A stretch of DNA of 44,320 nt from Actinomycetota bacterium (GCA_947478745.1 CANJXE010000003.1:1-44320); one strand, 5' to 3'; shown: positions 26,432-37,125, numbered from the stretch's first letter. Program-made: numbers and translations. Notes: generated by a model not told the origin, from the letters alone.

Positions 26432-27679
26432 CTAGAACCGCCGGTCCGGACGCATCGGTGCGACCCACGCCGGCGAGGCGCCGTCGAGGATCATGTCGGC
26501 GAGCAGCGCTCCGGTGGACGGGGCCAGCGTGACGCCGAGCATGCCGTGTCCGGTCGCCAGGAAGAGCCCGTCGAGGCCGGGCACGGGACCGAGCAGCGGC
26601 AGCGAGTCCGGCGTCGCCGGCCGCCAGCCCGCCCAGCCCTCGACCGCGGTCTCGCCGGGCAGCGGGTGCCAGTCCTTGAGGAACGTGCATGCCTCGTCGA
26701 CGATCGCGCGGACGCGCCGGTCGTCGACCACCAGGTCGCGGCCGGGGAGCTCGAAGGTGCCGGCGATGCGGACGCCCTCGTCGAAGCCGCTGATGCCGAT
26801 CTTGGGCTCCGTCAGGTAGAGCGCCTGCGACGGGCGCGTGCCCTCGCCGCGAAGCGTGATCGAGTAGCCCTTGGCGGGAACGATCGGCACGTCGAGGCCA
26901 AGCGGGCGCAGCAGTGCCGGGCTGAGCGCGCCGGTCGCGACGATCACGCGGTCGGCGACAATCGGCTCGCCGTCGGTCTGGATCGTCCAGCCGCCGCTCA
27001 CCTGCTGCAGCCCGAGGACGGCCGTGTGCTCACGCACCTCCTGCCCGAGCTCGACGAGCCGGTCGGCCAGCGCGCGCATCAGCGACTGCGGCTGCACGTA
27101 GCGGTCGATGGTGGTGCGCACGACGAACTTCACCTCGTCGCCGATCGCCGGCTCGATCTTGCGGGCCTCCTCGACCGTGAGGGTCTCGATCTCGCCCTCG
27201 AAGCCGATCTTCTTGAGATCCTCGAAGACGGGACCGAACCACGAGATCCCCTTCTCCGTCTTGCCGAGCGTGAGGATGCCGCCGGAGTGCATCTCGAACG
27301 GCACGCCGTCGGCGGCGTAGGCGTCGAGCACCTCGAAGGTACGGCGGTTGAGGTTGTGCAGCGCCTCGACGCCCTTCAGGAAGCGCTCGCGCGAGGCGGC
27401 ACCGCGGAAGGCCCACAGCCACTTCAGCCAGCGCGTGTCGAGCTCGGGACGGATCACGAGGGCGCCGTTGGGGTCGAACGCGCTCTTCATCCCCATCATC
27501 AGCGTGCCGGGCGAGGCGAGCGGGAACGAGATCGTCGGCGAGACCCAGCCGGTATTGCCCTTGGAGGCGGCCTCGCCGATCACGTCCTTCTCGACGATCA
27601 CGACTTCGACGCCCCGCTTGGCCAGCGACCAACCGCAGGCCAGGCCCACGACGCCGCCACCGATGATCGCCACGCGCAT
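26432..27679 (-). CDS. dadA: FAD-dependent D-amino-acid dehydrogenase/oxidase
   Basis: MRVAIIGGGVVGLACGWSLAKRGVEVVIVEKDVIGEAASKGNTGWVSPTISFPLASPG...GWAGWRPATPDSLPLLGPVPGLDGLFLATGHGMLGVTLAPSTGALLADMI. Confidence 0.88.
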   Translation of the reverse strand: MRVAIIGGGVVGLACGWSLAKRGVEVVIVEKDVIGEAASKGNTGWVSPTISFPLASPGTLMMGMKSAFDPNGALVIRPELDTRWLKWLWAFRGAASRERFLKGVEALHNLNRRTFEVLDAYAADGVPFEMHSGGILTLGKTEKGISWFGPVFEDLKKIGFEGEIETLTVEEARKIEPAIGDEVKFVVRTTIDRYVQPQSLMRALADRLVELGQEVREHTAVLGLQQVSGGWTIQTDGEPIVADRVIVATGALSPALLRPLGLDVPIVPAKGYSITLRGEGTRPSQALYLTEPKIGISGFDEGVRIAGTFELPGRDLVVDDRRVRAIVDEACTFLKDWHPLPGETAVEGWAGWRPATPDSLPLLGPVPGLDGLFLATGHGMLGVTLAPSTGALLADMILDGASPAWVAPMRPDRRF

Positions 27680-27707
27680 GACGCCACGATAGCGATCCTG
27701 CCCGCCC

Positions 27708-28853
27708 TCAGGTCGCGACGACGCCGGGGGCGAGCTCGGCGAGACCCACCCGGGCGGCGTCGAGGCAGGTGCGGCAGGCCGCCGCTGTCTCCACCGCGTT
27801 CGGACGGCCGGGCCGCTCGCCCCGCCTGTTGGCGTGCGCCAACTCGTAGGCGGCCGCCTCGTACTGGTAGAGCAGCCGCCGCGCCTCGCGTCCGGCCCGC
27901 CGGGCCTTTCGGCGCATGCGACCCCGCGTGCGCCCGCCTTCGATCAGCTGCTCGTAGGCGGCCTGATCCAGCGTGCCGCGCTCGACCTCTGGCTCGAGCC
28001 CCTCGCGCAGGATGCGGCGCTCGCGCCGGGCGCCGGCGATCAGGAGCGCCAGGCCGATGATGACCAGCGGCAGGTAGCCGGCGACGTAGGCGATCGGCGC
28101 GGCGCCGACCGTGGCCGACAGGTTCCACAGGGCGTGCAGCGCGATCGCGAGGAGCAGCCCGACGACCACCAGCGCGATACGCCAGCCGCGCCAGCCGCGC
28201 CGCTTGACCGCGAGCCCGATGGCGATGCCCGTCATGGCGGTGAAGATCGGATGGCACAGCGGCGTCAACAGTCCGCGCAGCACGAAGGTCACGGTCATGT
28301 CCTCCGCCCCGCCCTCGCTCCACGCCGTCGCGTAGTAGAGGACGTTCTCGACGGTGGCGAAGCCGAGCGCCACCCACGCGGCGTAGACGATCCCATCGTG
28401 CACGCCGTCGAGGAAGCCGGGGCGGCGCCGGATGACGAACAGCAGCGCGAGTGCCTTCGCGCTCTCCTCGACGACCGGCGCCGAGGCGATCGTCGCCGCG
28501 TCCTCGCCGAGCAGGAGGCCGACGCCGGTGTTGACGACCAGCGCGATGGCCGTGGCCGCTCCCGCGCCCCACAGGAACGTGCGCAGGAGGAGCCGCGTCG
28601 GCTCGGGCTCGAAGCGGTCGAGGCGGATCAGCACGGCGGCCACCAGCGGCACCGGCAGGAACGCGAGCACCAGTCCGAGCCCGACGGGAACGAGGCCGTC
28701 GAAGGCCGTCACGGCGAGCACGAAGACGAGCAGGAGCGCGGGCAGGATGATGCCCTCCGCCCGCAGCGTCCGAAGCGACCGCCGCTGGCGGCGCATCACG
28801 AGCGCGATCTTCTCCGGCACCTCGGCCCCGACGACGGGCACGGCCTCGTGCAT
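27708..28853 (-). CDS. PrsW-family intramembrane glutamic protease-like protein
   Basis: Polytopic; SAPVVEESAKALALLFVIRRRPGFLDGVHDGIVYAAWVALGFATVENVLYY (EExxK and ExxxY-type motifs); LCHPIFTAMTGIAIGLAV. Confidence 0.85.
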   Translation of the reverse strand: MHEAVPVVGAEVPEKIALVMRRQRRSLRTLRAEGIILPALLLVFVLAVTAFDGLVPVGLGLVLAFLPVPLVAAVLIRLDRFEPEPTRLLLRTFLWGAGAATAIALVVNTGVGLLLGEDAATIASAPVVEESAKALALLFVIRRRPGFLDGVHDGIVYAAWVALGFATVENVLYYATAWSEGGAEDMTVTFVLRGLLTPLCHPIFTAMTGIAIGLAVKRRGWRGWRIALVVVGLLLAIALHALWNLSATVGAAPIAYVAGYLPLVIIGLALLIAGARRERRILREGLEPEVERGTLDQAAYEQLIEGGRTRGRMRRKARRAGREARRLLYQYEAAAYELAHANRRGERPGRPNAVETAAACRTCLDAARVGLAELAPGVVAT

Positions 28854-29854
28854 CAGGCCATATCGACCACGAGGCGGCCCTTGACCTGCCCCTTGAGGAT
28901 CGCCTTGGCCTGGGCCGGGAGCTCCTCGAGGGAGCAGCCGCTCGTGATCTCGTCGAGCAGCGACAGGTCGAGCTCCTCGGACATGCGCTGCCAGGCGATC
29001 ACCCGGCGCTCGTACGGCATGGCGACGGAGTCGATGCCGAGCAGGTTCACGCCGCGCAGCAGGAAGGGCATGATGTGGCCTTCGAACGTGGCGCCACCGG
29101 CGAGACCGCAGGCGGCGACGGACGCGCCGCGCTCGAGCTGGCGGATGACGCGCGAGATCGTGGATCCCGCGACCGCGTCGATGCAGCCGGCCCAGCGCTC
29201 GGACTCGAGCGGTGCGCTCGAGTCCTCGGCCAGCTCCTCGCGCGTCACGATCTCCGTGGCGCCGAGGCTCTTGAGGTAGTCGCCGAGCTCGGGGCGGCCG
29301 GTGCTCGCGGCAACCGCGTAGCCGTTGCGCGACAGCAGGGCGATCGCGACGGAGCCGACGCCGCCGGCGCCGCCCGTGATCAGCACCGGCTTGTCGCCAC
29401 CGGGCTTGAGGCCATGCTCCTCGAGTGCCATCAGCGCGAACATCGACGTCAGGCCGGCCGTGCCGATCGCCATCGCCTGCCGCGTGGTCATCGTGGCGGG
29501 GACGTGGACGAGCCAGTCGGCGCGCACGCGGGCCTTCTCGGCGAAGCCGCCCCAGTAGCGCTCGCCCATGTGCCAGCCGGTCACCACGACGCGGTCGCCC
29601 ACGGCGTAGCGGTCGTCGGAGGACTCCTCGACGACGCCCGCCAGGTCGATGCCCGGAATGTGCGGGAACTTGCGGGCCAGACGGCCCTTGTTGCCGTCGA
29701 CGACGAGGCCGTCCTTGTAGTTGAGCGTGGAGTGCTCGACCTTGACGAGCACCTCGCCCTCGGGCAGATCGGAGACGGCGAGCTCCTCGATCGCGGCCGC
29801 GACCTTGCCGTCCTCGGTCTCGCGCATCATCAGTGCCTTGAAGGTGTCAGCCAT
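28853..29854 (-). CDS. MDR-family zinc-less quinone oxidoreductase (YhdH/AcuI-like)
   Basis: MADTFKALMMRETEDGKVAAAIEELAVSDLPEGEVLVKVEHSTLNYKDGLVVDGNKGRLARKFPHIPGIDLAGVVEES...LITGGAGGVGSVAIALLSRNGYAV. Confidence 0.9.
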   Translation of the reverse strand: MADTFKALMMRETEDGKVAAAIEELAVSDLPEGEVLVKVEHSTLNYKDGLVVDGNKGRLARKFPHIPGIDLAGVVEESSDDRYAVGDRVVVTGWHMGERYWGGFAEKARVRADWLVHVPATMTTRQAMAIGTAGLTSMFALMALEEHGLKPGGDKPVLITGGAGGVGSVAIALLSRNGYAVAASTGRPELGDYLKSLGATEIVTREELAEDSSAPLESERWAGCIDAVAGSTISRVIRQLERGASVAACGLAGGATFEGHIMPFLLRGVNLLGIDSVAMPYERRVIAWQRMSEELDLSLLDEITSGCSLEELPAQAKAILKGQVKGRLVVDMA

Positions 29855-29947
29855 GGGGAATTCCTGCTCCGTGTCGGTCTCGCCGCGTAGCCTACGCGCT
29901 GGGCGCGCACGATGGCGCATGCAGCCGGGCGGTGCGAGAATCGGTGC

Positions 29948-30238
29948 ATGCGCCGTCCAGACCTCCCGTCCCCGGGCAGCCGCCCGTCGTTCCTCCGGTC
30001 GCGTGGCAGCGTCGGCTCGGTCGGCTCGCTGGCCAGCGCCGGGTCGATCCTGTCGGCCTTCAGCGCCGGCTCCATCCTCTCGCTCGCGAGCGCGGGCTCG
30101 ATCCTGTCGCTCGCCAGCGCGGGCTCGATTCTGTCGGCCTGCAGCACCGGCTCGATCCTGAGCATCGGCTGCAGCGGCAGCATCCTCAGCATCCGCCGCG
30201 ATGGGGCGATCCTCAACCGCGTTCGCAGCGAGGCCTGA
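29948..30238 (+). CDS. Small repeat protein: eight tandem 9-residue repeats ((A/T/S)GSILSxxS)
   Basis: SAGSILSAFSAGSILSLASAGSILSLASAGSILSACSTGSILSIGCSGSILSIRRDGAILNRV; G/C-rich third positions; GAGAAT-N6-ATG upstream; terminator 8 nt after stop. Confidence 0.7.
   Translation: MRRPDLPSPGSRPSFLRSRGSVGSVGSLASAGSILSAFSAGSILSLASAGSILSLASAGSILSACSTGSILSIGCSGSILSIRRDGAILNRVRSEA
30011..30226 (+). repeat. 27-bp in-frame degenerate tandem repeat (8 units) encoding the nonapeptide array
   Basis: Units at 30011, 30038, 30065, 30092, 30119, 30146, 30173, 30200, core GSxxS/GSILS. Confidence 0.85.
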
Positions 30239-30246
30239 GAACGCAG

Positions 30247-30270
30247 AAGGGGCGCCCGGAGGCGCCCCTT
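30247..30270. terminator. Hairpin terminator between convergent genes
   Basis: AAGGGGCGCC-CGGA-GGCGCCCCTT, perfect 10-bp stem, between stop codons at 30238 (+) and 30298 (-). Confidence 0.8.
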
Positions 30271-30297
30271 CGACGGTTCACACGGTGATCGTGCGAC

Positions 30298-33200
30298 TCA
30301 CGAGCAGCCGCTCGTCTCGCCGCAGCTGATGCACTTGAGGCACGTGCCGTTGCGGACCAGGGTCATCTGACCGCAGTTGACGCAGGCATCGCCCTCGTAG
30401 CCCTTGAGACGGGCCTCGTCGCGCTCCGTCAGCAGCGGCGCGGGGCGCTGCTTGAGACGGGCCTTCTGCGCCGGCGACGGCGAGCCGCCGGCCGGGGCCA
30501 CGGGCGTCGACGCGACGGCCGCGACCGTGCGATCGAGCCGCTCGGACTTCGGCGTGCCGACATCGTCGCCACGAAGATCCTGATCGTCCACGTGCGACAG
30601 ATCGTTGCGATCGAGATACGAGATCGCGACCTCGCGGAAGATGTAGTCGATCACGCTGGTCGACATCTTGATCCGGTCGTTGCCGACGACCATGCCGTTC
30701 GGCTCGAAGCGGGTGAAGACGAAGGCATCGACGAACTCCTCCAGCGGCACACCGTGCTGGAGCCCCAGCGAGATGGCGATGGCGAAGCTGTTCATCAGGG
30801 AGCGGTACGCCGCGCCCTCCTTGTGCATGTCGATGAAGATCTCACCGAGGGTGCCGTCCTCGTACTCGCCCGTCCGCAGGTACACCTTGTGTCCGGCCAG
30901 CGTGGCCTTCTGGGTGTAGCCGGCACGACGATGCGGCAGACGACGACGCTCGCCCATGATCTGGACGGCGCGCTCGGCAGCCTGCTCCACGCTCGGCAGC
31001 TCGGTCGGGACCTCGAACTCCGCCCCGACGTCGAGCGCCTCGGCGGCCGCACCGGAGAGCGGCTGCGAGAGCTTCGAACCGTCGCGGTAGAGCGCGTTGG
31101 CCTTGACCATCTTCTTCCACGAGACCCGGTAGCACTCGGCGATGTCGGAGATCGACGCCGAGGCCGGCAGGTTGATCGTCTTCGAGATGGCGCCCGAGAG
31201 GAACGGCTGCGCCGCAGCCATCATCTCGATGTGCGCCAGCGCGCGGATCGCACGGGTGCCGAGGCGACCGCACTTGTTCGCGCAGTCGAACACCGACAGG
31301 TGCTCGTCGCGGAGGTGCGGCGCGCCCTCGACGGTCATCGTGCCGCAGACCGCCGTGTTGGCCTCGTCGAGCTCGACGTCCGTGAAGCCCAGGGCCGTCA
31401 GGAGGTCGAAGCCGGGGGCGTCGAGATCCTCGCGGTCGATGCCGAGCTCGCTGACGATCGCGTCGTCGCCCACCGTGTAGCGGGTGAACGCGAAGCGGAT
31501 GTCGAACGCCGTCGGCAGCGCGGTCTCGACGGCGGCCAGCATGGCCTCCGTGAAGCCGAAGCCGCGCAGGGCCTCCGGGTGGATGTGCGGCACGCCGTCG
31601 AGCGAGCCGGTGCCGACGCAGTACCGCACGATGTCATCGACCTGCTCCGGCGTGTAGCCGAGGTGGGCCAGCGCCGGCGGGACCGACGCGTTGACGATCT
31701 TGAAGTACCCGCCGCCGGCGAGCTTCTTGAACTTGACGAGCGCGAAGTCGGGCTCGATGCCCGTCGTGTCGCAGTCCATCACGAGACCGATGGTGCCGGT
31801 CGGTGCGATCAGGGTGACCTGCGCGTTGCGGAAGCCGTGCATCTCGCCGAGGGCGAGGGCGCGGTCGGCCTCGTAGCGGGCCACCTCGAGCAGCTCGGGC
31901 TCGCAGTACGTGGCGTCGATGCCCTCCGGCGTCACGCGCAGGCCCTCGTACTCCGCGGCGTCGGCCGCGTAGGCGGCGCGGCGATGGTTGCGGACCACGC
32001 GGAGCATGTCGGCCTTGTTGCGGTCGTAGGCGTCGAACGTGCCCTGCTCCGCGGCCAGCTCGGCGCTCGTGGCGAGCGACGTGAAGTGCATGATCGCGCT
32101 GACGGCACCGCAGAAGGCGTACGCCTGCGGGGAGTCGTAGGCGAGACCGCGCTGCATCGAGAGGGCGCCGAGGTTGGCGTAGCCCAGACCGAGGGTGCGG
32201 TAGAGGTACGACCGCTCGGCGATCTCGCGGCTCGGGAACTGGGCCATCAGGACGGAGATCTCGAGCACGATCGTCCACAACCGGCTGGCGTGGCGGAACA
32301 TGACGTGGTCGAAGCTGTCGCCCTGATCGAACTTCATCAGGTTCATCGAGGCCAGGTTGCACGCCGTGTCATCGAGGAAGACGTACTCGGCGCACGGGTT
32401 CGAGGCGACGATCGGACCGTCGGTCGGGCACGTGTGCCACTCGTTGGTGGTGTCGTGGAACTGGACGCCCGGATCGGCGCAGAGCCAGGCGGCCTCGCAG
32501 ATCTGGTCCCACAGGTCGCGGGCCCGCAGCGTCTTGCTGGCGGCGGGGGCACGGCCCTGCGTCTCGGCCTTGGCGAGCTCGGTGCGGTCGTACAGCGGCC
32601 ACGCGGCGTCGCTCTCGACGGCCTCCATGAACGCATGCGTGATGCGGACGGAGTTGTTCGAGTTCTGGCCGGAGACGGTCAGGTAGGCCTCGCCCTGCCA
32701 ATCGGTGTCGTACTCGTCGATCAGCAGCTCCTTGACCCCCTGCTTGCCGAGGTCGAGCGTGCGCTGGATCGAGGCGTCGGGCACGCCGGCCGTGCGGGCA
32801 CCGCGGACGGCCTGCGCCAGCGCCGGGTTCTCGCGGGCGATGAAGCGGTCGTCGCCCTCACCCTCCTGCGTCGCGGCGAGCACCGCGTTGAGATGGCGGT
32901 TGAGCATCTTGGAGCCGGCGACGAGCGCCGCGACCTTGGTCTCCTCGACGACCTTCCAGCGGACGTACTGCTCGATGTCCGGATGGTCCAGGTCGAGAGT
33001 GACCATCTTGGCGGCGCGACGGGTCGTGCCACCGGACTTGATGGCGCCCGCGGCGCGGTCGCCGATCTTCAGGAAGCTCATCAGACCCGACGAGCGTCCG
33101 CCGCCCGACAGGCGCTCCTCGGAGCCGCGCAGCTTCGAGAAGTTCGAGCCGGTGCCGGAGCCGTACTTGAAGACGCGTGCCTCGCGGACCCACAGGTCCA

Positions 33201-33837
33201 TGATGCCGCCCTCGTTGACGAGGTCGTCATCGACGGACTGGATGAAGCAGGCGTGCGGGGCCGGGCGCTCGTAGGCCGACGTCGAGCGCTTCAGCTCGCC
33301 CGTCTTGGGCTCGCAGTACCAGTGGCCCTGGGCCGGGCCGGCAATGCCGTAGGCCCAGTGCAGGCCGGTGTTGAACCACTGCGGGGAGTTCGGCGCGGCG
33401 ACCTGGAGGGCCAGCATGGCGGACAGCTCGTCGCGGAACGCCAGCGCGCCCTGCTCGTCGAAGTAACCGTGCGTGAAGCCCCAGTAGGCCCAGCAGCCGG
33501 CGAGGCGGCCGAAGACCTGGCGCGCGTCGTTCTCGCCGACGAAGCGCTGCTCCTCGGGGAGGGCGTCGATCACGGAGGCGTCGGGCTCGTGGCGCTGCAG
33601 CCATGCGGGCACGCCGTCCTCGGCGACCGGCTTCAGCGCGGCGGCGACGCCGGCCTTGCGGCAGTACTTCTGGGCGAGGATGTCGATAGCGACCTGGCTC
33701 CAGGCCTCGGGCGCCATGATCGTCGCCTCGAAGGCGACGGATCCATCGGGGTTGACGATGCGCGACGTGCGCTCGACGAAGGGAATCCCGTCGTAGGGGT
33801 CCTTCCCCTCTGTGGTGTAGCGGCGCTCGATCTCCAT
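30298..33837 (-). CDS. nrdJ: Vitamin B12-dependent (class II) ribonucleoside-diphosphate reductase
   Basis: [54 protein letters not shown]...[24 protein letters not shown]...C-terminal [37 protein letters not shown] ribosome-binding site. Confidence 0.96.
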   Translation of the reverse strand: MEIERRYTTEGKDPYDGIPFVERTSRIVNPDGSVAFEATIMAPEAWSQVAIDILAQKYCRKAGVAAALKPVAEDGVPAWLQRHEPDASVIDALPEEQRFVGENDARQVFGRLAGCWAYWGFTHGYFDEQGALAFRDELSAMLALQVAAPNSPQWFNTGLHWAYGIAGPAQGHWYCEPKTGELKRSTSAYERPAPHACFIQSVDDDLVNEGGIMDLWVREARVFKYGSGTGSNFSKLRGSEERLSGGGRSSGLMSFLKIGDRAAGAIKSGGTTRRAAKMVTLDLDHPDIEQYVRWKVVEETKVAALVAGSKMLNRHLNAVLAATQEGEGDDRFIARENPALAQAVRGARTAGVPDASIQRTLDLGKQGVKELLIDEYDTDWQGEAYLTVSGQNSNNSVRITHAFMEAVESDAAWPLYDRTELAKAETQGRAPAASKTLRARDLWDQICEAAWLCADPGVQFHDTTNEWHTCPTDGPIVASNPCAEYVFLDDTACNLASMNLMKFDQGDSFDHVMFRHASRLWTIVLEISVLMAQFPSREIAERSYLYRTLGLGYANLGALSMQRGLAYDSPQAYAFCGAVSAIMHFTSLATSAELAAEQGTFDAYDRNKADMLRVVRNHRRAAYAADAAEYEGLRVTPEGIDATYCEPELLEVARYEADRALALGEMHGFRNAQVTLIAPTGTIGLVMDCDTTGIEPDFALVKFKKLAGGGYFKIVNASVPPALAHLGYTPEQVDDIVRYCVGTGSLDGVPHIHPEALRGFGFTEAMLAAVETALPTAFDIRFAFTRYTVGDDAIVSELGIDREDLDAPGFDLLTALGFTDVELDEANTAVCGTMTVEGAPHLRDEHLSVFDCANKCGRLGTRAIRALAHIEMMAAAQPFLSGAISKTINLPASASISDIAECYRVSWKKMVKANALYRDGSKLSQPLSGAAAEALDVGAEFEVPTELPSVEQAAERAVQIMGERRRLPHRRAGYTQKATLAGHKVYLRTGEYEDGTLGEIFIDMHKEGAAYRSLMNSFAIAISLGLQHGVPLEEFVDAFVFTRFEPNGMVVGNDRIKMSTSVIDYIFREVAISYLDRNDLSHVDDQDLRGDDVGTPKSERLDRTVAAVASTPVAPAGGSPSPAQKARLKQRPAPLLTERDEARLKGYEGDACVNCGQMTLVRNGTCLKCISCGETSGCS

Positions 33838-33985
33838 CTGCTTCTTCCTCCTGGTCCCGCCCGATCGGCGAGCTGCTCGTATCCTAGAACCCGCTCACTC
33901 GACGGGGATGACAAAGGTAGCGCGCCCATCGGACGGATGCCCGGCAGGAGTCGGACACCCCGTCACGAACCCCTACTATCCCTGT

Positions 33986-35239
33986 ATGGATGTCGAGGAG
34001 GCACTCCGCACGATCGGCATCGTGCTCGCCGTCGGTCTGATCGCCGTGCCGATCGCAGGGTACCTGCGCCTGCCCAGCATGGTCGTCCTCGTGCTCGCCG
34101 GCATCATCGCCGGCCCGCAGGTGATCGACCTCGTCGACGTGCCGATCGATGCCCCCGGCCCCTCGCTGCTGTTCTCGATCGGCGTCGCGCTGATCCTCTT
34201 CCACGGTGGCATGGGGATCTCGGTCCGCGTGATCTCGCGGACGGCGATCGGCCTGCTGCTGCTGGCGATCCCCGGCGTGATGGTGACGGCGGCGATCACC
34301 GGCGCGGCGATCCAGCCCCTGTTCGCCGTGTCGTGGCCGATCGCGCTGATGGCCGGGGCCGCCCTCGCCTCGACCGACCCCGCGATCCTGGTGCCGCTGT
34401 TCGAGCGCCTCGGCCTGCGCCCGCGCGTCGCGCAGACGGTGATCGCCGAGAGCGCGATCAACGATCCGATGGGCACGATCCTGACGCTGACGCTGTCCGG
34501 CATCGTCGTCGCGGGCGGCCTGACGACCAGCGCGTTCTCGGCCAACAGCCCGCTGGCCGACTTCGTGCGCAGCATCGGCCTCGGCCTGCTGATCGGCATC
34601 GTGGGCGGCGTCCTGATCGCGCTGCTGCTCTCCAACCGGCGCTTCGGCGTGCTGCGCGAGTCCGCGGCCGCGACGCTGCTTGCGATGGTCGCCCTCGCCT
34701 ACGCGACCGGCGAGGCGACGGGCGGCTCGCCCTACCTGGCGGCGTTCATCGCCGGCCTGATCGTCGGCAACAAGGACCTGCTGCGGATCGATCACGACCA
34801 CGAGCAGGAGCGCGTGCTGGACACGTACCTGTCCCAGACGGTCGACATCGTCGTGCTCGGGATCTTCGTCGTGCTGGGCCTCAACCTCGACGTGCGCGCG
34901 CTGATCGACAACCTCTGGGCCGGCCTCGCGGTGATGGTGGTCTTCATCTTCATCGCCCGCCCCGCCACCGTGGCGATCGCCCTCGGCCTCGATCGCCGAG
35001 CCGGCTGGACGCGCCAGGAGGCGGTCTTCATCACGTGGTGCCGCGAGACGGGCGTCGTCCCTGTCGCCGTGGCCAGCATGCTGCTCGCCGAGGGCGTGCC
35101 GGGCGCGCCGCTCGTCGCGACGCTCGTCACCTTCGCCGTCGTCACCACGCTGCTCCTGCAGGCGACGACCGCTGGCTGGCTGGCCCAGCGCCTCGGGCTG
35201 GTGGAGGCGCGCCCCGCGCTGCTCGAAACCGGCGGCTGA
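33986..35239 (+). CDS. Cation:proton antiporter (CPA1/NhaP-type)
   Basis: 12-TM-like; AGIIAGPQVIDLVDVP...MAGAALASTDPAILVPLFERLGLRPRVAQTVIAESAINDPMGTILTL...WCRETGVVPVAVASMLLAEGVP. Confidence 0.9.
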   Translation: MDVEEALRTIGIVLAVGLIAVPIAGYLRLPSMVVLVLAGIIAGPQVIDLVDVPIDAPGPSLLFSIGVALILFHGGMGISVRVISRTAIGLLLLAIPGVMVTAAITGAAIQPLFAVSWPIALMAGAALASTDPAILVPLFERLGLRPRVAQTVIAESAINDPMGTILTLTLSGIVVAGGLTTSAFSANSPLADFVRSIGLGLLIGIVGGVLIALLLSNRRFGVLRESAAATLLAMVALAYATGEATGGSPYLAAFIAGLIVGNKDLLRIDHDHEQERVLDTYLSQTVDIVVLGIFVVLGLNLDVRALIDNLWAGLAVMVVFIFIARPATVAIALGLDRRAGWTRQEAVFITWCRETGVVPVAVASMLLAEGVPGAPLVATLVTFAVVTTLLLQATTAGWLAQRLGLVEARPALLETGG

Positions 35240-35255
35240 CCCCACCCTGCTCCGA

Positions 35256-36215
35256 TCAGTCGGTCGTGACCACTGCACCCTGCGCCGCAGCGAGCGTGTC
35301 GAGCACGACGCGCGCGCAGTGCGCGACCAGCGCAGCCTCGGCACCCGGTGTGGCGTCGGCGATGTGCGGCGTCAGCACGACGTTGGGCAGCGCGCGCAAC
35401 GCCGGCGGCACGTGCGGCTCAGCCGCGAAGACGTCGAGCCCCGCGCCCGCGATGCGGCGCTCGACCAGCGCCTCGATCAGCGCGTCCTGGTCCACCACGC
35501 CGCCGCGCGCCGTGTTGATCAGGACCGCCCCGGGCCGCAGCAGTGCGATCTGCTCGCGCCCGATCAGACCGCGCGTCTCGTCGGTCAGCGGGCAGTGGAG
35601 GCTGATCACGTCGGCCCAGGCCAGCAGCTCGTCGAGCTCCAGACGGGCGACGCCGAGCGCCGCCTCGTCCGCGGCGCCGAGCGGCCGCGGCGAGGCGTAG
35701 CGGACGTCCATGTCGAAGGCGCGCGCACGGCGCACGAAGGCGCGGCCGATCGCCCCGAGGCCGATCACCCCGAGACGCCGGCCGTAGGCGTCCTGCGCGG
35801 CCAGCGGCAGGTATCCGCCCTGCTCCCAGGCGCCGCTGCGCACGATTGCGTCGTTCTCGACGATGCGGTGCTGGACGGCCAGCAGCAACGCCATCGCATG
35901 GTCGGCCACGGCCTCGGCGTTGGCGCCGACCGGCCAGGCGAAGGCGACGTGGCGGCGGGCGAGCGCGTCGCGATCGATGCCGTCCACCCCCACGCCGAAG
36001 TTGACGACGCAGCGCAGCGCCGGCATGCGGTCGAGCAGCGCATCGTCGATGCGCTCGCCGAACGTCCAGATCCCCCACGTCCGGGCCAGGTCCTCCGCGG
36101 AGGTCGGCGGCAGCACCGGGCCGTCGAGGAAGCGCACGTCGCAGCGCGCGAGCACCTCGTCCATCAGCCCGCCCGCCAGGCGGTAGCGCACGAGCAGGAG
36201 CGGCTTAGCGGGCAT
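35256..36215 (-). CDS. D-isomer-specific 2-hydroxyacid dehydrogenase
   Basis: LGVIGLGAIGRAFVRRARAFDMDVRYASPRP...LLRPGAVLINTARGGVVDQDALIEALVERRIAGAGLDVFAAEP...NVVLTPHIADAT. Confidence 0.92.
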   Translation of the reverse strand: MPAKPLLLVRYRLAGGLMDEVLARCDVRFLDGPVLPPTSAEDLARTWGIWTFGERIDDALLDRMPALRCVVNFGVGVDGIDRDALARRHVAFAWPVGANAEAVADHAMALLLAVQHRIVENDAIVRSGAWEQGGYLPLAAQDAYGRRLGVIGLGAIGRAFVRRARAFDMDVRYASPRPLGAADEAALGVARLELDELLAWADVISLHCPLTDETRGLIGREQIALLRPGAVLINTARGGVVDQDALIEALVERRIAGAGLDVFAAEPHVPPALRALPNVVLTPHIADATPGAEAALVAHCARVVLDTLAAAQGAVVTTD

Positions 36216-37125
36216 CGCTCTCGATGTCGGCGACGAGCCGCTCGAAGTCGGGACCGTCGAACTCCAGCGTGGCGCGATCATGCTTGTCCATCAGCCATGC
36301 CCAGAAGTCGAAGTCGATGTCGGAGAGGTTGTGCTGGATGACGCCCCACAGCGTCCATCCGTACTTGGACATCAGCCCCCACATCCGCGCTCGCGCCAGC
36401 TTGGCCGGCGTGGCTTCGCCCCAGTAGGCGGCGACGAGCTCCTCCAGCTGTGCGAGCGACAGGTCCGACTCGCTCCAGACGTTGCCGAGCTCGAACGACG
36501 CCTCGTTCATGCCTGAGTACTCGTAGTCGATCAGGCGGAAGCGGGCACCATCCCAGAGGAAGTTCTCGGCCAGCAGGTCGTTGTTGCACGGCACGAGCGC
36601 CTCGGGCCTCGCGCGCATGGCCTGCTCGAGGCGGCGCACCTGGGGCTCGAAGTCGTCGTAGCGGTCGGGCAGCGCGAAGCCGCGCTCGCGGCACACCTCG
36701 CGGTAGCCGGCCTGGATGCGGAACATGTCGAAGGGGTCGCGGAAGGCGGGACCGGCGTGCAGCTGACGGATGACGGCGGCGGCCTCGCCGAGGCGATCCC
36801 CCCGCTGCATGGTCTCGCGAGTCATCGTCTCGGTGTCCGCGAGGAACTCGATCACCAGCATGGCGTTCTCCGGCTGGTAGGCAATCACCGCCGGGGCGAC
36901 GCCCGCCGCGGCTGCGGCGACGGAGTTGGCGTGCTCATTGTCGCGATCGATCGCCAGCAGGCCCGTATCCGGGTCCGACAGGCGCACCACGAAGGAGCCC
37001 GATGAGGCATCCACCCTGAAGTTGTGGTTCGTCAGTCCACCCGACAGCGACGTGACGGTGCGCTCGCCCCGCAAGGCATCGACACCGTCGAAGAGCGCTG
37101 CGAGTCGTGCGTCATCGAGATCCAT
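36205..37125 (-). CDS. Choline/ethanolamine kinase-like phosphotransferase
   Basis: SLSGGLTNHNFRVDASSGSFVVRLSDPDTGLLAIDRDNE...LVPCNNDLLAENFLWDGARFRLIDYEYSGMNEASFELGN. Confidence 0.88.
   Translation of the reverse strand: MDLDDARLAALFDGVDALRGERTVTSLSGGLTNHNFRVDASSGSFVVRLSDPDTGLLAIDRDNEHANSVAAAAAGVAPAVIAYQPENAMLVIEFLADTETMTRETMQRGDRLGEAAAVIRQLHAGPAFRDPFDMFRIQAGYREVCRERGFALPDRYDDFEPQVRRLEQAMRARPEALVPCNNDLLAENFLWDGARFRLIDYEYSGMNEASFELGNVWSESDLSLAQLEELVAAYWGEATPAKLARARMWGLMSKYGWTLWGVIQHNLSDIDFDFWAWLMDKHDRATLEFDGPDFERLVADIESDAR

Noticed and set aside
29830-30216. Minus-strand ORF with ADRIEPALAS repeats over the GSILS gene
   Set aside because: The plus frame has G/C-biased third positions, a promoter-like signal at the right distance and a terminator just after its stop; the minus frame overlaps the 5' end of the MDR oxidoreductase.
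30011-30226. 27-bp tandem repeats considered as a CRISPR array
   Set aside because: Contiguous in-frame coding repeats without spacers; no cas genes in the window.
33838-33985. Possible cobalamin riboswitch or NrdR boxes upstream of the B12-dependent nrdJ
   Set aside because: No B12-box-like or NrdR-box-like sequence seen; a simple ~37-nt leader with an AGGAGG-type site and TAGGAT -10 explains the region.
30592-35700. 1702-aa plus-strand ORF and similar long ORFs (1582-3996 +, 13726-16209 -, 18947-20188 -, 40929-42710 -)
   Set aside because: Shadow ORFs antisense to clearly recognisable genes (nrdJ, gcvT, PRT-hydrolase, permease, hisCB) in a high-GC genome where stop codons are rare in the opposite frame; low-complexity R/A/D/H-rich translations.
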